The translations under genes were made by a program, and so were the position numbers. From Theobroma cacao (lineage: Eukaryota; Streptophyta; Magnoliopsida; Malvales; Malvaceae): a stretch of DNA of 64,000 nucleotides. Where the stretch lies: assembly GCF_000208745.1 (NCBI RefSeq), contig NC_030856.1, positions 9,183,386 to 9,247,385 of the forward strand. Reading direction: 5' to 3'. Under the pieces are notes generated by a model. It searched no databases, had not been told where the DNA came from, and was given only the letters and a program-made list of their open reading frames with translations. Below are positions 22,711-34,825 of this stretch, in pieces (positions within the stretch are counted from its first letter, which is position 1; each line of letters begins with the position of its first letter).

Positions 22711-22985
22711 ATATGTTGCGTAATAACTTTTTTTTTTCAACATGACTTTTAATAATATTTTTTTAACATAGCGTGTAATAACTTTTTTTTTCAATATAAG
22801 ATGTAATAACATTTTGAATATAGCGTGTAACAATAACATTTTTTCAATATAGCATGTAACAACTTTTTTTTTTTTTAAATATAACATGTAACAACTGTTT
22901 TTCAAAATAGTGTGTAAATATTTTTTTTCAACATGGCGTGTAACAATTTTTTTTTTCAACATGACATGTAATAATATTTTTTTTA
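22711..22985. repeat. Minisatellite, about ten units of 25-35 bp
   Basis: The unit is a T run followed by CAAYATRRCRTGTAAYAAY. Ten variants can be counted from 22711 to 22985. Unit length varies mainly through the T run. The long minus-strand open frame here is a product of the repeat. Confidence 0.9.
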
Positions 22986-23312
22986 CAAGCACTTGAATAT
23001 GAAAAGGTTTTATTAAAGGTAATTTTGTCCAAAAATCTTTTCTCTTAACTAAAAACAGTAAAAATTAAAAAGATGGTTATTTTCAAAAATTCCTTATCTT
23101 TGAGGGCTAAAAAAATTTGTCCCTTTATCTTATCTCTGACAATAATAATTTAAATTAATGTTAGTTCTCATATAAAATAAAAATAACTAATAAATTTTTA
23201 AATAACTCAATAAATTGACTTTGGTGTACATTCTTTAAAATAATGTAACAAATTAAGTACGGAAACATAATATTTAGGAAGTCTTATAATGAATGAGGAT
23301 TTTATATAATAG

Positions 23313-23358
<46 letters not shown>

Positions 23359-24720
23359 AAAATTCGATCAGAAGGTAATATAAAATTTAAAACTGAGATG
23401 ATAAACAATCAATATTTTACTGTAAAAATCAATTATGATCTAATAATAAGCAACAAAAGAGTTACTATACATTGTAAAAATCAATGAAAACTGGTTCATA
23501 TAGATGCTTTATGAAAGTTAAGTTGTTAAAGTTTTTGTTAGATTAATGATTTAATTAAGGTTACTACGAAGTGATACTTCCAGAAGTTGATGATTAACTT
23601 AAATTTATTTATAAGTTATTTAAAAATTATATATATGGCAACAATCTTTATCTTTGTGGGTTTTTTTTTTTATTTCCATTTGCTTACTAGAAAAATGATA
23701 ATAAATTACAAAATATCAAATTTTAAAATGATAATTGAGGATCTCAAAATGTTAGTCATTCAATAAATAATGTAATTCTTTTTTTGCAATCTCAACTTGT
23801 TAGTTAATCAAAGGTTAATTAAAGAATACTAATTATCTCAATAATGCATTGAATTTAATTGTAGTTATCATTAATATTGATATGAAAGCAATGCCTCATA
23901 AATTTTTTTGTTATTTATAAGTTATTTATCATTAATTATTGAGTTAGATATCTCTTTTATAATTATTTATAAATAATTAATTTTTACTCTATTATTATTT
24001 ACATAGTAGATAGATAACTTTATTACTTTTATATAATTAATTGATTCTGTAGTTTGATGAATGAGAAAATTTTAACTTATATTATTTATTGAATATGTTG
24101 TAACTGAACAATCATTGGTTGCTGAAAAGATTTATGTAAAAAATAAACTTTTTTCCCTTTTTATTTCTATGATATCAAAATTTATTAACTAAATTTTAAT
24201 TGATTATATTTTATTATTTTTTAAAGGAAATGATTATTTTAGTATGAAATATTTATTTTATTTTATTTTTTAAGAAATTCATCTTTTTTTTACTTAAATA
24301 TATTTCATCTGCTTACATTTAAAATACTAACTAATTGGAGATGATCAAATCATAATCTACAAACTAGGAAATCAAATATATATATATATATATACACTCC
24401 CTCCCTCCATAACCTTTTTATTTTTTGTTCATATTTTTCTTAAATAAATTTTAGTTTTGTACCAACTCAGCCATTCATATTATTAGGCTATTTTGTCCAA
24501 TGGGAAACTACATGCATTTCCAACTTAGAGAGTCAAGTTAAGATTTATTTTTGTCAACAATCTTTCTTATGAAAACAAAGAAAAGATTTGGAGCTTTTGT
24601 AATTTTCTTTGGTAAAATAAAAAGAAAAATAATAATTGGATTTGGTATTTAAATTAGGTGAAATAATTTTCTACTTTTTTATTATGTGCAAAATAAATTT
24701 TATTTATTTTTACGCTTTTC
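22986..24720. other. Non-coding AT-rich spacer with (TA)n
   Basis: No gene recognised. It holds a (TA)n microsatellite at about 23315-23356 and a shorter one near 24377-24394, otherwise A/T-rich sequence with many homopolymers. Confidence 0.65.
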
Positions 24721-25025
24721 TTCACGCATACCGTCCTTTCCTTTCCTTTCCTCCTCCCTTCTCTCTTCTCACTACTTTTCTTCTTTTCTTCTCTCATCTC
24801 ATACTCTCCCTTTTGTTGTACTTACTTTCCATTCTCTTTTTCCCCTCAGCACTCATAGTGTGAGCTAGGAAAGTGATCACCACAAGCCTCTCCAGCCCAG
24901 TACCATCTCACTCAACAACCCCTTAACACAACCTTTGGAAAGGAGCACAAGCGACCCCAACGCATGCCACACACTTCCTCTCCCCTCCCAGCTCGCCCTC
25001 TGTATTAATTATTCATCAACAAACC
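24721..25025 (+). promoter_or_regulatory. Upstream region of copy C: CT-rich tract and C-rich leader
   Basis: 24731-24845 is almost pure pyrimidine on the + strand, a pattern common in plant core promoters. It is followed by a C-rich segment to 25025. The TATA block found upstream of copies B, D, E and F is not visible here. Similarity to copy D begins only about 20 bases before the ATG (CACCCAA.TTAA.TTTAGC). So copy C probably has a different promoter from its paralogs. TGTATTAATTATTC at about 25000 is the only weak TATA-like candidate. Confidence 0.5.
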
Positions 25026-25043
25026 ACCCAAATTAATTTTAGC

Positions 25044-28000
25044 ATGCCAAAACCAGAAGCACAACTTTCATGGTTTGGCCTCGTGGCCGCCCTTGCTTTA
25101 TTTCTACTCCCGGAAACTTGCATCGCCAGAAGCATAAACAAGGATTGTGGCTTTACTATGTGTGGAGATGTTAACATCCGCTTCCCTTTTCGATTAACAA
25201 GCCAACCTCACAACTGTGGCAACCATAGGTATGAGCTGGAGTGTGAGAATAATAACCGCACCACTTTGGTCACGAAACATGGGAGATTCCATGTCCAAAA
25301 CATCTCTTATGAAATGGGAAAAATGCAAGTCATCGATGCGAATCTGGACAGGGATGATTGCTCCCTTCCTCGCAGTTCCCGCAATAGTTTTGATGCTGCA
25401 TGTGAGCTACCGTATGCGATGTCTTATGCTACAAGCAGCAATATGTATCTTGTAAATTGCACAACACCGATGAAATCTTCTCTGTATGTTGATGCCTCTC
25501 GTTGCCCCAATCGCTCTTCCCATCCACCTACCTACTTTTATTTTTTAGATCAAGGAACACGGCCTGTTGATTTCAATCAGTTTTGCACGGTCGGAGCACA
25601 GGTTCCAGTTGGGCGAGAGAATATCAGCAACATGTCTACTGTGGACATCTACAAAAAACTATTACTGGGCTTTGAGCTGTCATGGTTGGACTCCGATCAT
25701 TTCTTGCTGCAGTGCAGGGATGATAAACTTCGAGTGATGTAAGAATTTTCAATAATTTCATTTTATTTTCCTAGGCTGAGTTAGGTTGGGTCATTATATG
25801 TTTTGAATAGTAAAAAGTTAACGTTTTGCTCAAACTTCAATTTATTAGATTAAAAATTTTGAAAAACTTGAGTTCCTTTTACCTGATTTTATTCTTTGCA
25901 TGAAGCAGGGGAGACCTGCTGCAAAGAGGAATGGAGAAAACTCCCTTAACAATGGAGTGAAAAAAAAAGAGACTAATCCCTTTTATTTATTTATTGCTCC
26001 GCCAACGTCGAGACAAACTTCATTAAGAAATTAAACGGAATATATATGGACACAAGCTAGCCCAGTCCTTTGGGAAAGGTAATGCGCAGGTCAAGTGGTC
26101 GAATCCCTGTCCTGCTTGGGGGCTATAACCCTTATTACCTAGCAAAAAGAAAACAAGAAATGCAAAGCAGGGTACAAAGCAAACCTTTTATTTGAGTTTC
26201 TGATATCTTTGTTTTATTTGGATGTGTTGAACATTCCAGATTGGACTCTTTGCTATATGCATTGAGCACCTATGCGGCCAGCATCGTACATTTCCCCTTC
26301 CATAGCCAAGATTATTATTATGAAGATAAAAGTAAGCTTAATTTGCAGGTTTCATACCTAGTTTTCGTATTGAATTTGCTCTATTTGTTCTTTATATGGA
26401 AGTAATTATGTTTCGTTTTGGTCTTGGTATTTTTCTGCAGGAACGTATATTTTATGTCTTGGAGTAACAGGTAAGCTTTAACTCTGTTATTGCATATACA
26501 CAAAATTGAGCAGCATTAATGTTTTCATTTATAAAATCACTGAATTTCTGTTTTGAAAAAAAATATTAAAGAGCTATTAGATCATACCAGCTTATAAATG
26601 TACCCACTTAAAACTCACAAAAGAATAAAGCTTTTTAATGATTTTAATTTTAGAGCTATAATATTTAATTTCCTTTATCATATTCAAACTATACCATTTA
26701 ATTCTGAGAGAAAGCTTTGTACTACACTTTTATTGGGCAATTCCCGCACTAGGTTTTCTTTTCCTTTTTCTTTGTTGTCTTTCTGAAAATAAGCATCTTA
26801 CACTTTTCCATTTTGTTATAAAGTTAGTTCGTTAGAGCTAAAGTTAACAGCACTTAAGTTGCTCGATATAAGACATAATCACTTTTTTTTTTTAAATAAT
26901 TTCATTCAAATATACTAATGTGTTCCAACATACTTTTTTTTTTTTTAAAAAAGGAGGAGTTATCTTATTAAGAGCTTTGCCGGGAATATGTTGCTTGATC
27001 GTAGTTGTTACGTACAAATGGCGAAGAAGACATTTATCTGTGGATGATACGATTGAGGAGTTTCTTCAAAGTCAAAATGATTTAATGCCGATAAGATATT
27101 CTTATCGTGAAATAAAAAGAATGACGAGAAGTTTTCGAGATAAATTAGGTGAAGGTGGTTATGGTTCAATATTTAAAGGAAAGCTTCCTAGTGGCCATTT
27201 TGTAGCAATAAAGTTATTGGGTAAGTCAAAAGCTGATGGACAAGATTTCATTAATGAAGTTGCTACAATGGGGAGAATTCATCATGTTAATGTGGCCAAA
27301 CTTATTGGATTTTGTGTGGAAGGATCAAAACAAGCTCTTGTCTATGACTTTATGCCTAATGGATCTCTAGATAAGATCATATTTGCAGAAGAAAACAAAA
27401 CTATCTTGAGTTGGCAAAAAATGTTTGATATTGCGCTTGGGGTGGCTCGAGGAATTGAATATTTACATCAAGGATGTGACATGCAAATTCTACATTTTGA
27501 TATCAAGCCACACAATATTCTTTTAGATGAGAACTTTATCCCAAAAGTTTCGGATTTTGGTCTTGCTAAACTCTATTCGGTAGCTGATAGCATTGTATCA
27601 CTCACTGCAGCACGAGGTACAATTGGATATATTGCTCCTGAATTGGTCTACAAAAACATTGGAGCCATCTCGTACAAGGCTGATGTTTATAGTTTCGGAA
27701 TGCTATTGATGGAAATGGTGGGAAGAAGGAAGAATTTGAATGCATTTGCTGAACACTTAAGTCAAATATACTTCCCTTCATGGATTTATGGCCGGTTTCA
27801 TCAAGGAGACGACTTTGACTTGGGAGAGGTTACAGATGGTGAAAAGGTAATTGTTAAGAAGATGATAATAACAGCTTGTTGGTGTATACAAGTGACACCT
27901 AATGACCGTCCTTCAATGGGCAAAGTCTTGCAGATGCTTGAAACAGATGTCGAGCTCCTTCAAATGCCCCCCAAACCTTTTCAACTTCCTTTTGAAGTAT

Positions 28001-28089
28001 CAACTAAGGATCATGTTGATGACAATCCAAGCAAGGATCCAACTTCATCACTTTTTTCTTCAAATGCAATTAGTTTAAATATAGCCTAA
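25044..28089 (+). CDS. Lr10-like receptor kinase, copy C (intact, 4 exons)
   Basis: Exons are 25044-25738, 26240-26331, 26441-26470 and 26954-28089, all with GT/AG ends. They join to 1953 nt, a 650-residue product. Residues 1-29 form a signal peptide ([18 protein letters not shown]). Residues 35-110 are a GUB_WAK domain with paired cysteines and several N-glycosylation sites. Residues 111-230 are the rest of the ectodomain and 232-262 the juxtamembrane segment. The membrane span (about 264-293) is followed by KWRRRHL. The kinase has GEGGYGS (338-344), Lys359, Glu374, HFDIKPHN with Asp455 and Asn460, DFG (473-475) and APE (500-502). It is non-RD, since Phe replaces Arg before Asp455. Family knowledge: plasma-membrane immune-type Ser/Thr kinases; the ligand is unknown. 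Copies A, D, E and F are clear paralogs. The ATG agrees with the start of copy D (MPKPEAQL). Exon 4 could in theory use another nearby acceptor, but phase and conservation favour 26954. Confidence 0.9.
26058..26160 (+). repeat. tRNA-derived SINE remnant in intron 1 of copy C
   Basis: A-box-like TAGCCCAGT at 26058, B-box-like GGTCGAATCCC at about 26097, then an A-rich tail to 26160. Orthologous in position to the remnants in copies A and D. Confidence 0.5.
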
Positions 28090-29028
28090 GCTATTAAACT
28101 TTTCATTTTTATCACGTTACCATTGTACTTTGGTAATAAGAAAAAAATCATATCCCTCCAAAGCCTAGAATTTTGTATTCTAATTTCCAAACTTTGCTCT
28201 GTATTTTGAGCTCTATTTCTATGGGTTTTCTTTTTTTTTTTTCCATTTTGTGCTTTATTTCATAATATCCTTCATTTTTGTTCTTTTGACCTCTGCTATT
28301 ATTTCTTTTGTTAAGCTTAACCTTCTCACTCTTTGTAGGAATGGCTTTGAAAAATTAAAAAATGGTAATGGAAGCAAGAACTCCATAAGATTTAAATTCC
28401 AAGACAAAGGCCAGGCCCTAGTGTTTGCCTTCGTTTTGTGATTTAAGTCCAACGATGTCAAAGATAAAAAAGAGAATAGAAAATGGGAAAAGCTATGTTA
28501 TTACTTCTAAAATCAGCATTATGTTGAAATAAAATCTTACTCTCCTTTCTTTTATTTTATTCTAATAAAATTTCATTAATTTATACAAATTATGGAACCA
28601 TTTATTTATTTAGTTAGACATGAAATTTTGAGGATTTTCTGATTGCTTTCTAGCTAAATCTGGATAGATTTTCAATGAAATTTCTATGATTTTTCATTGA
28701 AAATTAGACAGATTTTTGATAAAATTTTAAGGAATTTTTGACAAAATTGTATCAGATTTTTACTGAATTTCAACAAAACTAACATCTCAAAATTTAAATT
28801 ATTTAAATGAACGTTAAAAGAATTTATACCCTTTTGTCGGAAAAGTTTTTTTTTCATTTTTGACGTAAAACATTTTTGACTTAATTTTTTTTCAAAATTC
28901 TAACAAAAATTTCAATCAAATATTTGTTGAAAATATAACTTTTTTCAACAAAAAATTTCATAAAACTTAAAAAATATTTTATTTTATTTTATAAATAACA
29001 AATGAAACTTGGGAAATCAGATACTTAT
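28090..29028 (+). other. 3' flank of copy C
   Basis: AT-rich flank that aligns by eye with the flanks of copies A (4135-4523 then 8142-8690) and F (61603-62180). It gives the uninterrupted version of the site occupied by LTR sequence at 4524. No gene recognised. Confidence 0.65.
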
Positions 29029-29038
29029 AAACCTTCAC

Positions 29039-29365
29039 TATGGGATCAACTACCCTTCTCTACTCCTCGGCATTTCAAAGGGATTCTTAGACAGATTAAT
29101 GGCTTGATGAAAAGAACTAGGAACTGCTCTGTTACCGACATCTCTTGTGAAACCAACTATCTCGCGGATCGCCTGGCCAAGCTTGCAGTTGATCGAACTT
29201 CTCATCGCATCTAAGTATTCGATTCTTGGTATTGTATTATTTGCTGTTTCAGGGACTGTTATTCTTAGTCTGTTGTTGCTTTTGTATTTGATTTGTGGGA
29301 TCTCTTTTTTCTGATGAGACTTTGACCATTTTTTAATGAAGTTCTACCATTCAAAAGAAAAAAAA
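29039..29365 (+). mobile_element. 5'-truncated LINE with RNase H tail
   Basis: A 327-bp insertion ends in a poly(A) run and is flanked by AAACCTTCAC at 29029-29038 and 29366-29375. The first ~175 bases encode the C-terminus of a LINE RNase H (INGLMKRTRN... then SCETNYLADRLAKLAVD, stop at 29212-29214). A 3' UTR follows. The corresponding flank of copy A at about 8695-8735 lacks the insertion, which fixes its limits. Confidence 0.9.
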
Positions 29366-29375
29366 AAACCTTCAC

Positions 29376-29847
29376 AATGAGAATATAGGTCAAGCATAAA
29401 AAGTGAGAGTTGGGTCTCTTGCATTCCTCGCCCAACATATATTGTAGGCCACACAACAAAAAGAAACTTAAGCAATGATTGCCAAGTCTAAGACCAATAA
29501 GTAATAAGGTTAAAGATAAGAGAATATATCAAAAATGAAATAGCATGAGATATAAGCTAAGCATAAAAAGCCTACATGAGATATCAATGTATGGGAAAGT
29601 TTATTATTAAATACAAAACAACTTTGGATAAGAAAAATAAGGTAAATAAATAAATAAAGCAAGAGAAAGTAAAAGGAATCATTCCTGTAAAACTTTTCTT
29701 AGCAATCATTAAACTTTAACCTTTCATGGGTTTGGGTGGGCTTCATGTGGGCTCTGTACAATATTCAAGATCAAGAAGGAAATTTACTTTCCAATTTTTT
29801 TTAAAAGGTCCTTTTAGCTGCCAAGAAAACAAGATTTCTCATCATTA
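29376..29847 (+). other. Remaining downstream flank of copy C
   Basis: Aligns by eye with 8730-9080 downstream of copy A as far as about 29725, then unique sequence to the hAT target site. No gene recognised. Confidence 0.55.
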
Positions 29848-30528
29848 CTAATAATTAGACCTGTCAATATAGGCCAGCTCGGCTCAGCCCGACCCAAATC
29901 TTTGTAGGTTGAAAAAATATGAGTTAGGTTGGCCAGTCGATATTTTATATGGGCTGTCAAATCTCTAACCCAGCCCATCCCTTTCTAGCCCATGGGTCGA
30001 GCTGGGCAGTCCATTTTTTTCAAATTTTTTTTTACTCTTTATCAATAAAATTATGCAATGATTTAACTCATAAATTGAATAATTAAAACATGTTCAAACA
30101 AATAAATTACACTAAATATAAATAAGCAAATACACTACATCAAATATAAACACAATTTCAATATTTAACATAATTACACAAACTACAATCCCATTAACAT
30201 AACTACATAAGTACATAATCAAATATTTATAAACTTCAAGACTAATTTATGCTCTTCTCAATCTTCATCCTCAATCAAAATATTTGAGTCTTATTTGGAC
30301 AACAATGATGTCTCTAACTCTGAATTATTATCATCTAATATTCATTGTTATAAGAAAATAGATATAGTGAGTTTCAATTTTAACTAAAATTATTAATTTA
30401 ACAAGTAAAGATTAAAGACATTGAACAATACCATCAGCAGCTAAAGAAAAGCCATGCAACCAATTTTTCGTGCAAATGAGCATTTGAACATTTTCATGGT
30501 AGAGGGAACTTCTAAACTTGGTGAGAAC

Positions 30529-31697
30529 TGTTGGTTCCAAGTAAATGTGCCAGAGGGGGGGTGAATAGTATAATTTGACTCTTTCAAAAATTGGCTCCAA
30601 GTGGGAGCAAATACAAGATAAAAGAAAGAATGAAAATAAAAACAAAAACAGAGTAGACAACATAATAGAATTTAGAGTGGTTCAGTCTAAGACCTACATT
30701 TACTACCTTGATTATTCAACCAAGGAGTTTCCAAACTAATCCATTATGAACGGTGAAATTCACAAGCTTTCATCAAGCTTTATAATACTTTTACCAGGCT
30801 CAGTCAAAACCTTTCATAATAGTTTTTACCGGGATCAACTAAAGCCTAACACTTAACTTTTCAAGGCTAAGTTAGAACCTATACTCAATCAAGCAATTCT
30901 AGCTTGAATCAATCCCTTAGAGTGACCCGTTCACTCTAAGAATACAAGGAGATAAGTGATAAGAGTGCACCTATGATCACAAGTTGATCTAAGTGGTACA
31001 AAATAAAGAGAAGATCACAATTACAAAGATAAGAGTTGAGTGCAGTAAGATTGCAGAGAGTATTTTCTAGTTTTTTAGCTCTTTTGGATTTGAAAGCCTT
31101 TAATCTATCTTTCTAGCCGTTGGAAGTTCCTTTTATATTTGGAGAAATAACTCTAATGGCTGTTTGATAGTTTCTGACCGTTGGAAACAGTTGAGAATTG
31201 GTTCTAGCCATTAATCTGTCTTCTAGTGCCCATATTCAAAATTGCAGACAGAGAGCTCTTAATCTACTAACTTCCTTCTTAGTTGATTAAGTCAATTTTG
31301 TCTTCTGGTCTCAAATTCTGGTAGTGAGCACTTAGTCAACTAACTTCCTTCTTAGTCGATTAAGTCGGTTCTATCTTGAAGTCTAGATTTCTGGCAGTGG
31401 GCTCTTAATCGACTAACCTCCTTCTTGGTCAACTAAGTTGTTTTTGTCTTTCATTTCTCTTATGCCTGCCATTTTTCCAATATCAATTTTAGCCAATCAA
31501 TACTCGTCATTATTCAACTAAGGAGCTTCTGTTTTGTTGATCAATTGTAGCTTCCTTATTCCTATGATATTTGATATGTGCATTTGAATGATTCATTTAC
31601 TATTTGCATACAATTTTATCTTGTACACTCAAGTAGAGATATTAGACACAAATGAATAGGAATGTTTTATTATCATCAAAAACTAATGGAGCCAACA
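30529..31697 (-). mobile_element. Solo LTR (1169 bp) nested in the hAT transposase
   Basis: The ends are TGTTGGTTCC and GGAGCCAACA, with a perfect 5-bp target duplication AGAAC at 30524-30528 and 31698-31702. On the minus strand it begins TGTTGGCTCC and then TTTTTGATGATAA, shared with the LTR-like sequence near 63235. It carries three tandem ~75-bp units at about 31250-31480, each with a pair of inverted TTAATCGACTAA-like motifs. No internal region is present, so it is a solo LTR. A superfamily cannot be assigned from the LTR alone; copia is likely. Confidence 0.92.
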
Positions 31698-34689
31698 AGA
31701 ACATGACAACCAATACTAAAAGCAGACTCTGATGCTACCGTAGTAATCGAAATGCTCAATACATCTCGTGCCATAATAGAAAAATTAGAAAAGCGCTTAG
31801 CATTATCCTTCCTATAATTAAGCACATCCAAGTCTTCAAACACTTCATAATCAAGCTTTGCCTCATCTAAATAAGCATCAAACTCAGACTTTCTAGCAAT
31901 AGAAATTGTTTCATTTTGAAACATTTTGAACTCCTACAATTTTTAAATACATAGACGAAAAAAAAAAAATTATCAAAACATAAATCAAGTAACATAAATT
32001 CTCATGTAATAAGATGAAAGAAAGACACAAAACTTACACTAAAGATCTTTGATCCCTTGGGTTTAGTTCCCCTTCCGACTTGCTTAGGCAAATTACTCGT
32101 TGAGTGAGAAGAGTACTTGTTGCACGAGTGTTGCTTGCATATTCTTCAAAGAGCCCGTACAACTTTATTTTCACATTTTCTAACTTTTCATGACAAGTAG
32201 AAGCATCAATTTTAGAATAGCAAAATCTTAATAAAGCAACCTTCATCTTTGGGTCAAGAATAGCTCCAAATGCAAGCACTACACTATAATCTTTCTAATA
32301 CTTATCAAATTTCATTGTCATCCTTTGAGATATATCCTTGATAACCTTATCTTCATTATGCAAATTCTCATTTAAAATCAATTCAATTTTCCAAAGTTGC
32401 ATGAAATACAAGTTGAAAGTTGGATAAGATGAGCCGGATATCAAGTTTGTGGTCTCATAAAAAGGCTCCAAGAATTCACAAATTATCATTGCTTTCCCCC
32501 ATTCCTCATCAGATGGATTATATTTATAAGTTTTATCAACAAATTGGAGGCTAGCAAAAACTTTTTGATATTTGATTACACTTTCAAGCATCAAATATGT
32601 TGAATTCCATCTAGTTGACACATCTAAATGCAACCCAACACCTGCATCAATACCAACATGTTGAACACATTCTTGAGATTTTTGCATCTTCCCATCCGAT
32701 GCCTTTACATATTTCACTCTTCCTAATTTTAAACAATACTTTATTGACTACTTTCAAGCCCTCTTGAACAATAAGATTTAATATATGAGCACAACAACAC
32801 ACATGAAAAAATTCACCATCACAAATCAAGCTACTTTGCAAATAAGGATGGCCTTTCAAGATACCTTGCATGTTATCATTAGCAGAAGCATTATCTAAAG
32901 TAAGAGAGAAAACTTATCTATCTATTCCCCATTCGTTCAAACAATCAAATATAGTAGCAGCTAATTCAACTCCAGTATATGGAGGAGGCATACAACAAAA
33001 TTTGAGTAATTTGCTACATAACTTCTAATTTTCATTGACAAAGTGAGCAATCAAACAGATATAGCTTTCAGAAGTAGATGTTGTCCATACATCAGAAGTT
33101 AAACAAATTCTGTTAGGTACCTTGGCCATGGCTTGTTTAAGTTTCTTTTCTTAAATGAATTCTTTGGACATCAGATACAGTAGTGTTTCTAGAAGGCATC
33201 ATCACATTTGAACTTACATACTTAGCCCAAGCTCTAATCCTATCATATTCAACAAAAACATAAGACAAGTCATGCTTAATTATGGTTTCAACAAGCATGT
33301 TACGTGAAATCCTAAGATCAAACTTTCTAGCCTTTACTTTCCCTTCATAATCCATTAGCATTTGATGTGGATTAAAATATGAAATGAATTTACAAGTATC
33401 AATGTGACGACATAAATGTGAAGTGCCATAATTAGAGCCACCAAGTTTAGGGCCAACCTTATACTTCGTTTTGCAATCGTTCCAAGTTGCCTTTTCTACT
33501 CCATCTTGCTTTTTGCCTATTTTAGTGAAATAATTCCAAACATTTGAAGTTTCTTTTTTGGCCCTCTTATTCAATTGTTCAGATTCAGATATAAGAGATT
33601 GAGAGGGAATTTCATCCTCATTCAAAATGTTCACTTCATCATCCACATTTATACAGTTTTTCAACTTATTGATCCATCACTGTTACCTTCAAATAGCATA
33701 AGCATGAATAAAAAATATTAAAAATTTATATAAACTAATTGATCCAATTCAAAAGTTGGATTGTAGGCAAGGGTGAATTCATTTATAAAGGAAAAAAATA
33801 GTAGAAATTAGAACTATCATATTCATCTTGTAGATTTCATTTTATCCATTCTCTAGTGTTAATATATTGTTCATCTTGGAATGACCAAACTTTGTAATTC
33901 ATTTAAATAAAAAAAGATATAAATTTTCTTTTACCTTATTCTGTCATATTGTTTAGTAAGAGGATTAAACCATTTATGATAAAGGAGGTATATCAAGATT
34001 TCAAGACTACTACAGCCTACAAGCTACCTTGCCATCAATCGTGTTAGTGAAACATTGGGTAGAAACATGAACAAAATAAATAACTTGAGTTTTACACTGA
34101 GCATGACTTCACACAGCAACAATAATAAAGTTCAAACTCTTACACAAAACATCTTAGTTCAATAAAATAACTGCTACAAATGCCGATATATTCTTTATCA
34201 TAAGATATGGAAATGTCCAGCAACACATCACAAAAGTTAAACCACTTCTAACATTTTTAATTTTCTCTACAAAATTACTGTTAAAGTTATCGGAGGTTTA
34301 ATTACTGTTAAAAGTTATTGGAGGTTTACCTAGGCTGTTGGAGGAGAGATGCTAACCTAGCCCTGATGACTAATGAAAGAAGCAATATGAGGAGATATGT
34401 CATTGGCAGAGTTGAAGAGGAACCGATCTCCAAAATTGAAAAAAGTAAAGCCTCCGCTGTCTGCTCTCCAACAAATCAAAGGAAGTGGGTTGGGTCTTGG
34501 GTCCGTCAAGTAGGAGAAAACTCAAAGGATTAGAGCACTAGGCAGGTGCAGGAGTGGTGCGATTTGCGATGGCCAATGGCGATGGGAGTGGGAAGTGCCG
34601 GAGTGGTGATCGGCTGAAGGTGACCGGGCGATAGAGTGATGTGTTGATGCCGATGGCCAAATGCTGGATGGGTAGTGAGAAATGAAACC

Positions 34690-34825
34690 GAGAAGGCGAC
34701 TAGGCGAGAAGTCGAGAAGCTGTAGTGAGAAGTTGAGAAGGTGAGAAGTCGAGAAGCTACAGTGAGAAGTCAAGATTCTCGAAAAGCCACAGTCGAGAAG
34801 TTGTAGTTGAAAAGGTGAGAAAGAA
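34690..34825. repeat. Short repeats near the right end of the hAT element
   Basis: GAGAAGTCGAGAAGCT.CAGT-like units recur several times with variation. Subterminal repeats of this kind can be transposase-binding regions in hAT elements; here that is only inference. The minus-strand open frame 34836-34522 follows the repeat and matches nothing I recognise. Confidence 0.5.

Noticed and set aside
22708..22992. 94-residue minus-strand protein
   Set aside because: Its frame follows the minisatellite unit (repeating KKxVTCY-like residues) and has no domain.
24636..24868. Two overlapping open frames upstream of copy C
   Set aside because: They derive from the pyrimidine tract (Ser/Phe/Leu only) and lack any family signal.
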